Assembly (NCBI GenBank): GCA_027576995.1
Contig: JANBQC010000119.1
Span: 1 to 57,068, forward strand
DNA from: Dimargaris cristalligena
Taxonomy: Eukaryota; Kickxellomycota; Dimargaritomycetes; Dimargaritales; Dimargaritaceae
Reading direction: 5' to 3'
DNA: 57,068 nucleotides
This document shows positions 11,535 through 22,554 of this stretch, in pieces. Positions within the stretch are counted from its first letter, which is position 1. Each line of letters begins with the position of its first letter. Below the pieces are notes generated by a model, which was not told the DNA's origin, did not search any database, and was given only the letters and a program-made list of their open reading frames with translations. Both the position numbers and the translations under genes were made by a program.

Positions 11535-13485
11535 TTATACGCGCGTTTTCATATGGGGGCCCACATAAATAACTTGACTTGCACCGTTAAACTGAATACC
11601 AAATAATGAGTCAGACGAACAATAAAAAATAGGTGAATTAGATAAGGTTGGTACAATTTGGGTTATCTGACCAATCCGGAGAAATGATATTGAAACATAA
11701 GAAATCCGTGGGTGAATTAGTAATGACAGATAATAAAACTCACTCGGTAATTAGGGTCCACGACTAATCCTTCGGGCAAGATGACTTGTCGGTAGTAATT
11801 GCTACACTGGTAACCCACGCGGTTTGGAATATAGCTTGCAAAGAGGCCCCACTAATGTTCAACGGTAGAAGGTATAGTTTGAAGGATTAATATTATGATA
11901 TGGTATATTATTCTATAGAACCTAATGGCCGCCTCCGGCAAAAATGATCGAAAATAAAGATGCTATGTTTTTGATCAGGCAGGTATTATTAAGTGGATGG
12001 TGAAAAAAGAATATTTAGCAATGGGTGTACCACTTACCTTGTCGCCACAGCCAAAATCCCGAGCAGTCTATAAGCATTACACAGGTATATATATATATAT
12101 ATATAGGTGCCAAATTGTTAAAATCCAAAAGGAAGGTAAAATAAATTGCTTTACAACATATATTCTATCACAGGTAGGGGTGCACAAACAATAAACAAAA
12201 GTGTATACCATGGACATCGATACCTACATTCAAAAACAATTGTTTTTCTTCCTCTGTCCAGTCACCGGTCCATTGTTCCTGTTATAATAATAATCACAGG
12301 CATATATATATATATATATAATTATCCGTGATTTTAGCACCTTGTCCAAACTATAGGTTAGCTCTTCCCCATCTGGATAAAAAGGTTTGAGGACCAAAGG
12401 CATGGGTAGCCCATACATGGCCACTCTTCCGGCATATACACCTACCGTCCCTGGTTCGTTGTGCCGGTAAAAATAGGCGTTGGGATTCTTTTTGAATAGC
12501 TTAGATGCGACAAATTTAGCGGAGGACCAGCCGTTAAGAACGTTTCTTTTCCGACCGCCGGACTTCGATTTAGTAGCGGATGGTCCCTCAGGCTCCCCTA
12601 ATGGATTTTTGAAGGAAAAAGTGCCTCCGCCGTTTTTATCCCAGCTATCTTTGGCGTTGGCTTCGAATTCGTACTTGGCCATCAAGCCAGGGTTAATCCA
12701 ACCGCGGTAATGCCCATCTACATGGATCGCCTGGGCTAGAATAGTGGCTGTAAAATGCTTCTCGGCGGGGTTTAAATGACTACCGTCTCCCAGCTAAACA
12801 GTCAATCACACGATCAGGCAAATTATAAAGACAGGGCAGTATAGTGATTGTGAACAAGATATACTGGTCAAGTAAATCAGCACGGTAACAGGGCGCTTGG
12901 CTAAAACTCCATATGTGAGTTTTAACATAAAATTAGTTGGACTGTAGGAGGGGGGACTTACCTCTAGACTGACATCACCGGATTCTTTAGGAGAGGAGGC
13001 TTCAGTATCGGACAGATCATTTGGCAGGGTCCCATGGCTAGGCGCCACTCCTCGAATTCGACTCGATGTGCGCTGAGGAACCACTCGCTGGGAAACGGCC
13101 ACCCTGGCTCTAAAATATTCAGGGATATACACGGATAGAAAGGGGTGATCGTGCCTTTAATGCCTAAGATTCGTTCATATTGCTTTTATCTATATAGCCA
13201 GAATAAATTTGGCGTCGGCCATGGACCAAATAGGTTTGCATGAGAGAAAAGGTGAGGGCGGAAGTATATGATGATGATTTACTTACTTTTTAACACTGGT
13301 TTGCACGTTTGCTAGCCCTTTTTTGCGAGGCTTTGCTGACACAGCAAGGGGCGAGGGCTTTTTAGACGGGATCACATCAGGAAGATCATTTGGCAGTTCA
13401 AGTGCCTCCAAAAGTTTCCGATTGTTGGCGATATTAGCCAGGCGCTGTTTTTCATAATCGCTGAGGTGATTAGTCTTGCTCTCCT
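11535..13485 (-). CDS. Myb-like domain protein, seven exons resolved
   Basis: Exons in transcript order: 13485 (or 13483)-13287, 13109-12962, 12793-12446, 12278-12228, 12067-12038, 11851-11744 and 11591-11535. All junctions keep phase and have GTAAGT, GTAGGT or GTGAGT donors. The core is about 312 residues. The first exon carries LSDYEKQRLANIANNRKLLE, followed by an RTSSRIRG motif. The middle exon holds NPNAYFYRHNEPG, which joins to EQWTGDWTEEEKQLFLN, TARDFGCGDK and WGLFASYIP-NRVGYQCSNYYRQ, ending VIYVGP. This order is that of a fungal Myb/SANT-like protein family with a conserved W-x-E-E-E-x(3)-F helix. A DNA- or chromatin-binding role follows from the family. One exon is only 30 nt. The first methionine was not found: a Ser/Pro/Gln-rich frame at 13923-13768 with a GTAAAT donor could be the preceding exon. 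(TA)n runs lie inside two introns. Confidence 0.8.
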
Positions 13486-13695
13486 CTGTGAATTAGTAAT
13501 GCGTGTTACAGAAATACAAGATATTGAGGCATAGGCTGGCGCATTATATTAGACAGGCGCTTCGATATTACGTTGGGTGGAGGCTTGTAGAACTGGCACG
13601 TAATCCTAGGACATCCACTTATCGCCCAAACTCATATTAATGCGACATGTTCATTATTGTGGAGCCGTTTGGATTACACGAAGAGTTGCAACGGA

Positions 13696-14133
13696 CTAGT
13701 AAAAGCCAGGGTTGACCCAGAAAAGGGAAAATAGTGCAACTAGAGGAACAACGATATGTCCATTTACAGCAGGTGGTTTATCAGCGATTGAATGAGGCTC
13801 ATGTTCAACCTGCCTTTGACTACTTTGAGTGCCCGACGCTGGCGGACCCGCGTGGTCGTTGGCGGAGAGGTTGCTTGAAGCATACTGGCCAAATGGCGAA
13901 GGTGGGGGAACAGAATGTGTACACTAGAATAAGAAATGGGCCGTCAGAATGCAGTTGGGTAAACTACGGCACTGCCTATATTTCGAAGCCAAGTGGCTAA
14001 GGGGAGCTTGGAACCACAGGCGCCTGACCCTACTACAGGAAGTCTTACGCGTTTGTGATTTTTTCCTCTTTTTCGTTCGGCTTGTCAACGACCACAGCTA
14101 AGCTTTCCCTGACAAGCGCAGTTAACGAAGATG
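13696..14133 (-). other. possible 5' exons, unresolved
   Basis: Two minus-strand stretches look coding. 13923-13696 is open for 75 codons after a good acceptor (ttcttattctag); it starts Ser/Pro-rich and ends in a hydrophobic segment and a stop. 14133-14049 lies between cctgtcacag and a GTAAGA donor and reads LTALVRESLAVVVDKPNEKE. They do not join in phase with each other. The first could instead splice at 13768 into the Myb-like gene just downstream, giving it an N-terminal low-complexity region. They may belong to that gene or to a small separate one. Confidence 0.3.
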
Positions 14134-14982
14134 CTGTGACAGGGGTACTTTAATTCGGCAAAAAAATACAGTGACAGAAACACAATCCCAAAGGTACACC
14201 ATTCTGCTGCATTCCAGGGAATAGGGAGGCGACAAGAGTCTCAGTGCGACAGCATGAAAGGAAAGTTGCAGGCGTAAGGGGGAAGGTTCAAACAGTGCTC
14301 ATGGGGCTTATGAAGTACCAGGATAGGAAGAAAAATCCGGCTGCCGTTATCAAGTTAAAGCCCAGCTTCAAAGGCAGAGCAACGAACGTCAGCGCCCCGT
14401 ATCCTAGTGGGTCATGGAGCTATACTAAGAGAAAATCGACTGCTCAATTCATTCATTAGGGCAGTAAACCCTAACGGACACTATGTAGGGCGAGGGTAAC
14501 TGTAGTAAGGGCCCTTTAGGCCAAAAATATTGACAAGTAAGCAGCAGAAAATCGGTATTCTATAATAGGATATTGCTAAAAGAGATCGGTTATGATGCTG
14601 TAGAATATATCACTGGCCTACTGGCTAATAGTTTACCGCAACTGTTACGTAAATCTCTAGAAGCGGACCACCAAACCAATCCCACTGGCCACTCATATGG
14701 TAGGAAGTGTAAGAGCTGCCATCATAATAGAAATTGTCCATGTAAATTAAACAAACCAACACGTCAAATTCCACACATTAATTTCCCAAGAAGAGACAAT
14801 GTCCAAAGGTTTTATTTCTGGATAAACAGTACCGCAGGCAGTAATCAGACAATGAAATGGATTTCTTATAAACGCGGCAGTGACTAATAAGACACCCCAT
14901 TTGAATACTGCTTCAAAAAGACGGTACCCCGAACCATAAACTTGGGGGATAGGCAGTAGAAAGCCAGTGGCCCAAAAAACCC
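14134..14982. other. intergenic spacer
   Basis: No supported gene. A plus-strand frame at 14573-14887 is open for 104 codons and has a cysteine/histidine cluster (CKSCHHNRNCPCK). It is AT-biased, has no recognisable family and no clear promoter, so it is left unannotated. Confidence 0.35.
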
Positions 14983-16452
14983 TTACTGGGCCCGCGGCAC
15001 CATATTATCCTGGGCTTGCGTGGACTCGGCATTTGTGCGCTTCCCGTAGAACACAATCCGGGACAAAGCGGTGGTGTCCTCATCTTCCAAATTATCTTGT
15101 ATGAATACTACTAAATGGGCCACATTTTGAAAACGAACGTAGCGGAGATTGATGAGGTTATCGGATTCGTAGTCCTCTTCGGTCAGCTCGATGAGTTGGG
15201 TTTCATGGACACTATCGACCTCGTCAAACCCCAAGTTAGGGCGGTTGGCGAACAGTTTGATCGTCTTAGGGGCCCGGCCCTGGTCATTGACACCGGGTCC
15301 GGAAAGAATGCGCATGGAATGGAGTTTGACCGGTTGGTTAAACGGGATGTGAATAAGGAGCTGTTCGTCCACATCGCTTTCCAAAAAACTGGGCCCCGCC
15401 TGGAAGATGTTGACGACGGGGTGCTGGTCCGTTTGGTTCAGGCAGCCGGTCTGGGAGGTGATGATTAAATGAGTCAAGTCACTCTAGGTGGACCAATCGA
15501 AGTGGGAGGGACCATAGGGCAGCCCCAGTTACAACATAAAAATAGCCGAAAAATAGAAAATCGTGAGGGTCAGATAGGTTTGAATAAAGTCTTGATGGAG
15601 AGTGAGGTACTCTGATTAAAATTAGTACCGGATTGCATTATATTCCCGCAAGGAAAGTACTGAATCAATTCACTTACATAACCCTTCGGGGCCGTAGATG
15701 CGGCGTCCTCGGGAAAATACTGCGAGCCTAATTCTCGCAGTGTGCCTTCCAACTCATCCACATTGGATCCGGTCAAATGAGCTACCACTTCCAAGCGATC
15801 GTGGATAAGGACGCCAACTTGCTTCCGGAACATCCCGAGTTGCTCCAGATCCGGCACTTTGTCCAAATCGACCTCATAAAAGTCGACCTGGGGGAAGGAA
15901 TCGGCCAATTTAGCAATATCCGCTCGAATCGCGTCACTGGGCTTATGATCTGCAAGTGGAATGATCCCGAAAACATATATATTTAGCGAAGACGTGCAAG
16001 AATAAGAGTAGATACGAACGATAGGTTAATGAAAATTCGGCGACAGTCAGGGGTACCGAAAAATGGGTTAGTCGGAAGCGGAATTAAGTGGCTACGATGT
16101 CTATTCAAAAGGCCAACATTGTTCATCGATCCCGCTAGTGTTTCTCGCATTCGCGATGCCTCATGAACCTACCTTTCGAGTAGTACAGATATAGTACCTA
16201 ATCATAGGGGCATTGCCGGTGGAAGAGTAGATTAGGATAACGGCATACATAGTTTCTAATTGCAAGATTAGTCATAGATATGAGCCACCTAGTAGGGACA
16301 ATAATGATATAGCGGTAGGTAGCCCCGAGTCATACGTCCAGTCATTAGTAGTCTACCGAGGGGGGAGGGGCCTTCGTGCGCCTACTTACCAGTTTACTGG
16401 AGCTGGGTTTCAAAGAATTTTCCAATTCCTTGGGGGTTCGGAGGAGCTTCAT
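14983..16452 (-). CDS. thioredoxin-like PITH-domain protein (TXNL1 type)
   Basis: Four exons in consistent phase: 16452-16390 (MKLLRTPKELENSLKPSSSK), 16197-16173 (25 nt, VLYLYYSK), 15949-15678 and 15483-14983, giving 286 residues. Human TXNL1 has a similar length (about 289). Residues 1-120 form a thioredoxin-like fold: strand VLYLYYSK, then FPQVDFYEVDLDKVPDLEQ and VGVLIHDRLEVVAHLTG. Residues about 125-275 are the PITH domain, with GCLNQTDQHPVVNIF, SDVDEQLLIHIPFNQPVKLH, LRYVRFQNVAHLVVFIQDN and the final FYGKR. Family members associate with the 26S proteasome. The redox CxxC is absent: the strand is followed by SK-DHKPSDA. It is therefore probably not a disulfide reductase and is better seen as a scaffold or proteasome adaptor. 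The start is the first ATG of exon 1, followed by a clean GTAAGT. Confidence 0.85.
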
Positions 16453-18366
16453 CGCGGCTTAGTTGAATGCGTTAGGTAAAGCGGAATGAGATGGTGAAGA
16501 TGCTGCGCTGACTGGGATGCGAATGGGAGGAAGCGACCAGATATCCTAACAGACAGAGTTTGGTGAATGGGGTGCCCTATAGTATGAGGACGAGTTTACA
16601 AGCGGGGTGCTAAATGCGGAAAAGGTAAATGTAATTGGAAGCAAGATGTAAAGTCGAAATGACATACAATACAATAGAACGGGCGGTATAAGTAAGCTAC
16701 CATAGAGTACTCCTTCCTTGTACCCAAGAGCAACGTGGGTTCTGTTGATGTAGAGTGGTATTGGCGGGCCTCCGTAGGCCATTGACCCACCACATACATT
16801 GGTGGGCTGGTCTGGTATTATGTCAATTTCCAGGCAAGCAAAGGTAGCTCATACTGCACAGCATATATACCTCATTCCCAGTATGTTTCTCTCCCTTTTC
16901 GGACCATCAATAAGATGGTTATGCCACGTATTGACCAGTGTGGTTTTGACTAGAGCCATTACGTCACGTTTTTGAAATACAGCAATGATCAGGCAATATT
17001 GGCAATTGGCTATTTGTGTGCCAGTTAATCCCACAGCCGTTAGGATGAAATAGTCACAAGGGTAAAAGGGAATCAAGCAACTCCGTGACAACATTAAGCA
17101 TAGAAAGGGCGTTATCAGAGAGGCCCAGTCCCGGGAGCAAGTGTCACTTTATTGAGTAGATGTTAAAATTAACGAAAATTGAACTAAGGAGCGGATTACT
17201 TAACTATAGGTACTAAAGTAGACTAATAATTAACGATATAAATTCGGGGAACGCAAGTTCATATGTGAGTAATGGGATGGAATTCGCTAGTCTATTTGAC
17301 AATGTAATACTGAACAACACTCTATCCAAGGGCAATGCTATAGGCTATATAGTGTAGCTGTCGACTAATAAGTTGGTACGCTTAATTAAAAGGAAGATTA
17401 AAGCCGGGCCAAATCCTATAGCTATTTTTCAGTTTATTAGCCGACTATTTATTTGACACCCCCTTTTCTAGCCAACTCATTCTTATATTGGTATCCGCTA
17501 TTGTTATTGTCTATTAGATACTATTCACGGCCTTACCTTAAGTGTCCTCTGAGCTTACCCTTCCTAGGCGCAGGAATTCTGACATTTACCAAGATTTTAG
17601 CCCACGACATGAGCATCAGAATATAAAAATAGCTAGCATCAAACATATCGGGCCAATGCCTGTACGAGGGCGAGAACGAGAACGAGTGAGAGTTTCCAAG
17701 GTGCCTATAGCCAGCAATTCATGGAACTTCGGATACCCTAAGGATACAATTAGACTCAGTAATTCCTGTACCTAGTGGGGCCTAGAATTAAAGCACGCTG
17801 GTCAAAAGACATAAGGGCCGCTCCAACTGATCCTGAACCAAGGATGCTTATTTCAAATCTGATCAGCTGCGTATCCACATTGGTAAGGTTCTGTCAGTCT
17901 GTATAACGAAAAATCCGTTAGATGAGGCAAAAACTACTGGTTATAACTTAATATACTGCCTATTATCCCATACACATATCATATAACCCCTTATACGGCT
18001 GGACTGAATTCCAACCAAATTAAATAATAGCCTTAGCGTAATGCCAATATATTGTATTGTGAATAACCAGGTCCAATGGACTTCCGCAAATATCTGCAAT
18101 TGATTCTGGCTATTATGAAAATGAGTGAAGTGGCTAGGGCTGCCGATATAAAAAAATCGAAAGGCAACCCACTCGCCTTGCTAAATTACAATTGATATTT
18201 ATACATGCACCTATGGGTTGGTGGTACAGGGTCTCCGAAATATATCTGTGTATGGGTGTATACTAGGGTAGATATATAGATAAAGAAAGGGCAAACAGCC
18301 GCTCGCGTAACGGACTCATCATAGCACATCTAGTATTTCCCCCGAAGCTGTGTTAGCCTAAAAGTC
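16453..18366. other. intergenic spacer
   Basis: About 1.9 kb of AT-rich DNA between two minus-strand genes. It contains one 144-bp inverted-repeat element (17877-18020). The first few hundred bases are the promoter side of the PITH gene. Frames near 16546-17094 and 17542-17775 are short and featureless. No RNA gene recognised. Confidence 0.5.
17877..18020 (+). repeat. 144-bp terminal-inverted-repeat element, copy D
   Basis: The most eroded full-length copy. The left end (ACATTGGTAAGGTTCTGTCA) has drifted from the consensus, but GTATAACGAAAAATCCGTTA and GATGAGGC follow at the same offset as in the other copies. The right end (TTATACGGCTGGACTGAATT) is the inverted partner. Aligned on the TATAACG and TTATAC landmarks it is again 144 bases long. 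Confidence 0.65.
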
Positions 18367-21300
18367 TCATATATCACTGTACCGGTTCGACTGGTTGTTG
18401 TGGTGATTACGGATTTGGTATTCGGACTGACTCCGGTCTTGGGAGGGCATCGTTTGGTTACTAGTAGAAACATGGGGTTGGTTGGTTCGATGGCGATCCC
18501 GGAGGGTCGGGGAAGTCATCCTGGGGTCAGAAGGATAACTGCCCGTACTGAGCGTTTGCCGCCGTGAATAATACACACCGGGTGATGACGCGGATGGGGA
18601 AGGTGATTCCGACACCGACACCGATGCCGACGATAGTGAAGGGTGCCGTAGTGGTGGGGAGGCGAGGGAGGGTAGGGTATGGGCGGACCTTGACACGCCC
18701 TCAATCGGGTGATCGATCCAATGGTTCAGCTGGCCGCCGAGGGCCGCTAGGGGAATGGTCGGGTGGGAAAAGCGGGTGGTGGACTGCGACAGTAGGCGGG
18801 ATATGGTAGAGGTACCCGCACTAAAAGACGTTACTCGAGGCTCGTGGGTGGTCCGCGGATTCCGCAGCGACAGATGGCTCCGGGTGGCCGCCTCTGCTAA
18901 TGGGGTGGTGGTTGTTGGCGCGGGCCGGGTCATCAGGGTTTCCAGGCGTTGGTGCGCATTACTAGTGTCACCGCTATGGCTGGGCATACTAGGTACCCTC
19001 CGGGGGCGACGGGAGGCGGGAATGGGTTCATTCATTTCCTCAGCCATGCGGATAATCCGCTGGCGCTCGTTCGGGGAAAAATCCTCCAAATCACTTAAAG
19101 TAATGGAATCGATATGACTAGCCCTCAAATCAATATGGGTATCGTAGTCATTGAGGTCCAGGTAACTAATCGTATTTTCGGACAAACGGTCACTGTCGTC
19201 CGGTCGACTATTAGACGGGATATAGTTACGGGCCAATTCGCGCGCATATGCGTCGTCCAGATAATATTCGTCATGAGTGCTGTAACTAGCATCGGTATGG
19301 GCGTTAGCCAAGGCATGTCGGTCGTCGTTGGCACCGATACTATTACGGAGTTGGGGAACATGCTCGTGCGATGGCGTACCATAGTGGGAGGAATTATTGT
19401 CGCTAAAATCGTTGGTGCTTGCAGCACTATGATGTCCCTCCAGGTTTTCCTCGTCGTATCGATCAGCCCACTGGAGGTGGCGGTCGTTTACCGATGCCGA
19501 CTCTTGGCCAATACCCTGTGCCCCCGAACCGACATCGCTATAACAATCCCAGTTGTGCAGGTTGGTCCCACTAATATAGCGATCCTGGTCGTGGTCGTGA
19601 TGGTGATGGTCGTCATCGCTCACTTCGGCACCGTAGTCGTCGTGGTCGCCTCCCTCATCATCATAGTATTCTTCTTCTTCTTCTTCTTCGCCCACGCTCT
19701 CTTCTCTATTGCCGCCTTCTCCCCCCGCTACTCCGCCATCATCATCATCATCATCCGAGGAAGGGACATAGTTGTTCCACGCGTCAATGGCATCCAAGTC
19801 GGCATCTTCGTCCGTGACCTCCGCCGCTGCATCCCCATCCTCTTCCTCAGTGTAGAACCCATCATCGTACTGGCCAACTTCCTCATCGTGGTGCGTGTAC
19901 GGGTCTTCCACGGACCGGTGGAATCGACCATTGTTCCAGTATCCTTCCCACTCTCGGTTATGTTCTTCAATGTGGGCTAGACTCTCCGGATTATACGCAT
20001 CCTCGTCTTCTTCGTCGTCATACTCATCCTCCCACTCATCCCCATCATCATCCTCTACCGCCTGCTCTTCGCCCTCTCCCTGTTCATACTCCTCACCACT
20101 GAGGGGCTGCAGCGAATTGGTTACACCCGAGGACACGAATGACCCCGACGGACTGGCCCGACTTGAGTTCGAGTAGAGGGCTTCGCCTGTCAATGCATCC
20201 CTAGTCTGGACTAAATCGTGCGCGTCGTGATGATCATCGCCAGCATGCCGGTGGTAATAAGCGTCCCCGGGATTACTATCCAAGTCCATATCAGCAGGGC
20301 CATGACCGTCCATTAACGAGTCCGGCGGGGAATACTCTTCCGCTCGGTTCGTTGCTGGCCAGTTAGTGGACTGTTGGTGTCTATACGAAGTAGCCGGGGG
20401 ACCCCGGGGGGCTGTTCGAGTGGCGGGGGGAAGGGAATCGTGGGGTAAGCGCGTAACCGCGGCCCGCCTGGTACGATACGGTAATACCCTCCGCGTACGG
20501 TATGACAATACCCTCCTGGGCGCAGCCTCGGGTGGGTGCTGATAAGCTGGCGAGCTGGGACCCATTTCGGGCGAATAGGCCGATGGTGACTGGTATCCGT
20601 GGGGACTGTTGGGGTCGGGGCCGGGGCTGGCGGGGGTCGAAGAAGGGGGGGGCAAGGCAGCCACAAAAGGCCGACTGGGCTGGAGTTCCTGGTGCAGTTC
20701 CCGGATTAAAGCGAGAATAGCACTATGCGCATTCCCCCGGTTAGAGCAATCGTCACATAGCCGACCGGACCCGGCCGGATTAACGCACAGCAAACATCTT
20801 CTCTGGGGTGGATATTCCGGCAAGGTATCATTCACCAAAGGACGCGATCCGCCTACCCTCTCGCCGCCCGCCCGCTGGTTCCTCCGTTGGTGACCACGCT
20901 GCTCCCGCCACTGCTGGCCCGTGGGGGGATCGTCAACGATTGGCTCTTCTTCGTCATCATCAGCGTAAAGCGGTGTACTCACATCTGGGTATTGCTCCTC
21001 GGGAAACAGCTCCTCCCAAGGATCTCCCGAGTCCGTGTTCATCGAGGAGGTCAAGGGAGACGGCAGGGGGGGGATCGACTGACCGGGAATCTGGGACAAG
21101 GGATGCCCCCGTTCGGTAGAGAGACCGGGGTGGGGCACTGGGGATAGCGGTCGGTTTAGCATGGCGGCCTCGGTATATTGGGCCTCCGTGGGGGGTAGGT
21201 AGCCGAGAGTACAGTGGAGGTTGGTCAGGGCCTGCCAGGCATCGTGTCCCCGGGCCATCAGTTGGCCAACGGCCGCCGAAGTGTGTAAAGGCAGGCCCGA

Positions 21301-22554
21301 TTCACCGTTACTACTATTTGAGCGATTACAGCCCGGCCGCGAGGGTGCCGAGGAAGAAGTATCCTCCTCATCGGCTGGCTCCAATTGGCGCATTGCGTCG
21401 GCCTGGTTCTGGAGATTATAGGCCCGTACCGGTCGACGACTAACCTCGCGGCGGCATTCCGGGCAGGTTAGACTGGTCGGAAACCACGGCTGTAAACATT
21501 CCAGGCAAAACGAGTGACCACACTCCAGGGTATAGGGTCGGTTATATACTTCAGTACACACCGAACACACGAGATTTTCCCGCAAATTCGACAGGACGCG
21601 GTCGTGCCGCTGGGACTGGGCAACTTGGCGATGGGAGTAGCTGGCATAGAGACGCACGAAATTCAGACACTGAAGAATGGCATCGCCGTGCCGCCGGGCC
21701 CGGGCGGGGTCATCGGGGAGGACGGCGATTGAGGCTGTGTTCGTGGCAGAGACCGTGGCTGCGGTTGTGGCGGTGTCAGTGGGAGCCGCCACGGAGATTA
21801 CGGGGCGGATGACGTGGGTGGCCGAGTGTGTCACCGAGCAACCCGAGTCAGACCGAGTCACAGCGGGATGCAAAGTCGACCGCCGGGAGTTGGGCAGAGT
21901 AAGAGGTAAATTGGGCTTTCCCGAGCTAGCGGGGGTTGAACACCAGTAGGGTTCCTCGAGGTCCGCCGCTAGGGAGCCGGCCAGAATAGCAGTATGGGTA
22001 GGTATAGAGGTATGAGTATGGGCGGGAACAACGGAAGCCGAATCGGTAGCCCATAACGGTTCGCCGAGCCCACCCAGGGAAGTGGTCGTGGCTCGCCACG
22101 GGACCGGCGGAAAAGGGGCTGAATCGGGAGGGACCCGGCCAGCTTCTAAACCAGCGGGAATCCGGGCCGGGGGCGGCCAACGGCCGTTAGTCCCGCTCAT
22201 ACTATGACTTTTGACCCGGAGACGATAGCTGCGGGCAGGATCGCCCCCTTCTCCATCTCGACTGTTGCCATTAGTATGGGTAGTAGGCACCGACGGCCTC
22301 GCCTCCCTTTCGGTAGGAAGACCGTGCAGTCTAGGGTCCTCCGGGGGTATAGGCATACTAGGCCGTTGACCCGGGGCAAGTTCGTGAGCCCATTCGACGC
22401 CTAGTGATAGGAGGGGTTCGGTGGAATTGTTGGGTGGTATCGACCGGATGTATGTAATAGTGGGTAGTGAAGGGGAATGGACTCGGCGGGGGGCGGGAGG
22501 GTTTGTTGTTTCGGGATCAAGTACAGCCCGGTACGGCGGCGCAGCTGGGGCCAT
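18367..22554 (-). CDS. large acidic RING-finger protein (putative E3 ubiquitin ligase)
   Basis: Single exon, 1,395 residues. Residues 1-280 are Pro/Ser/Thr-rich and disordered. A short helical region (FVRLYASYSHRQVAQSQRHD) leads into a C3HC4 RING at residues 330-367. All eight ligands are present: C330, C333, C345, H347, C350, C353, C364 and C367, including LECGHSFCLECL and CPECRREV. A second cysteine cluster, CLLC-x(9)-CDDC near residue 585-605, could be a small zinc knuckle. Residues about 820-1010 are strongly acidic with Asp/Glu runs, and the rest is Ser/His/Asp-rich. RINGs with this spacing recruit E2 enzymes, so ubiquitin ligase activity is likely; the substrate is unknown. The arrangement of a helical lead followed by a RING resembles many stand-alone E3s and I cannot assign an ortholog. 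The start is the first in-frame ATG after an upstream stop. Confidence 0.8.
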   Translation of the reverse strand: MAPAAPPYRAVLDPETTNPPAPRRVHSPSLPTITYIRSIPPNNSTEPLLSLGVEWAHELAPGQRPSMPIPPEDPRLHGLPTEREARPSVPTTHTNGNSRDGEGGDPARSYRLRVKSHSMSGTNGRWPPPARIPAGLEAGRVPPDSAPFPPVPWRATTTSLGGLGEPLWATDSASVVPAHTHTSIPTHTAILAGSLAADLEEPYWCSTPASSGKPNLPLTLPNSRRSTLHPAVTRSDSGCSVTHSATHVIRPVISVAAPTDTATTAATVSATNTASIAVLPDDPARARRHGDAILQCLNFVRLYASYSHRQVAQSQRHDRVLSNLRENLVCSVCTEVYNRPYTLECGHSFCLECLQPWFPTSLTCPECRREVSRRPVRAYNLQNQADAMRQLEPADEEDTSSSAPSRPGCNRSNSSNGESGLPLHTSAAVGQLMARGHDAWQALTNLHCTLGYLPPTEAQYTEAAMLNRPLSPVPHPGLSTERGHPLSQIPGQSIPPLPSPLTSSMNTDSGDPWEELFPEEQYPDVSTPLYADDDEEEPIVDDPPTGQQWREQRGHQRRNQRAGGERVGGSRPLVNDTLPEYPPQRRCLLCVNPAGSGRLCDDCSNRGNAHSAILALIRELHQELQPSRPFVAALPPPSSTPASPGPDPNSPHGYQSPSAYSPEMGPSSPAYQHPPEAAPRRVLSYRTRRVLPYRTRRAAVTRLPHDSLPPATRTAPRGPPATSYRHQQSTNWPATNRAEEYSPPDSLMDGHGPADMDLDSNPGDAYYHRHAGDDHHDAHDLVQTRDALTGEALYSNSSRASPSGSFVSSGVTNSLQPLSGEEYEQGEGEEQAVEDDDGDEWEDEYDDEEDEDAYNPESLAHIEEHNREWEGYWNNGRFHRSVEDPYTHHDEEVGQYDDGFYTEEEDGDAAAEVTDEDADLDAIDAWNNYVPSSDDDDDDGGVAGGEGGNREESVGEEEEEEEYYDDEGGDHDDYGAEVSDDDHHHHDHDQDRYISGTNLHNWDCYSDVGSGAQGIGQESASVNDRHLQWADRYDEENLEGHHSAASTNDFSDNNSSHYGTPSHEHVPQLRNSIGANDDRHALANAHTDASYSTHDEYYLDDAYARELARNYIPSNSRPDDSDRLSENTISYLDLNDYDTHIDLRASHIDSITLSDLEDFSPNERQRIIRMAEEMNEPIPASRRPRRVPSMPSHSGDTSNAHQRLETLMTRPAPTTTTPLAEAATRSHLSLRNPRTTHEPRVTSFSAGTSTISRLLSQSTTRFSHPTIPLAALGGQLNHWIDHPIEGVSRSAHTLPSLASPPLRHPSLSSASVSVSESPSPSASSPGVYYSRRQTLSTGSYPSDPRMTSPTLRDRHRTNQPHVSTSNQTMPSQDRSQSEYQIRNHHNNQSNRYSDI

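Noticed and set aside
19114..19980. 288-codon plus-strand frame, Val/Ile-rich
   Set aside because: Antisense of the Asp/Glu-rich part of the RING protein; GAT/GAC codons read backwards give Val and Ile. No domain.
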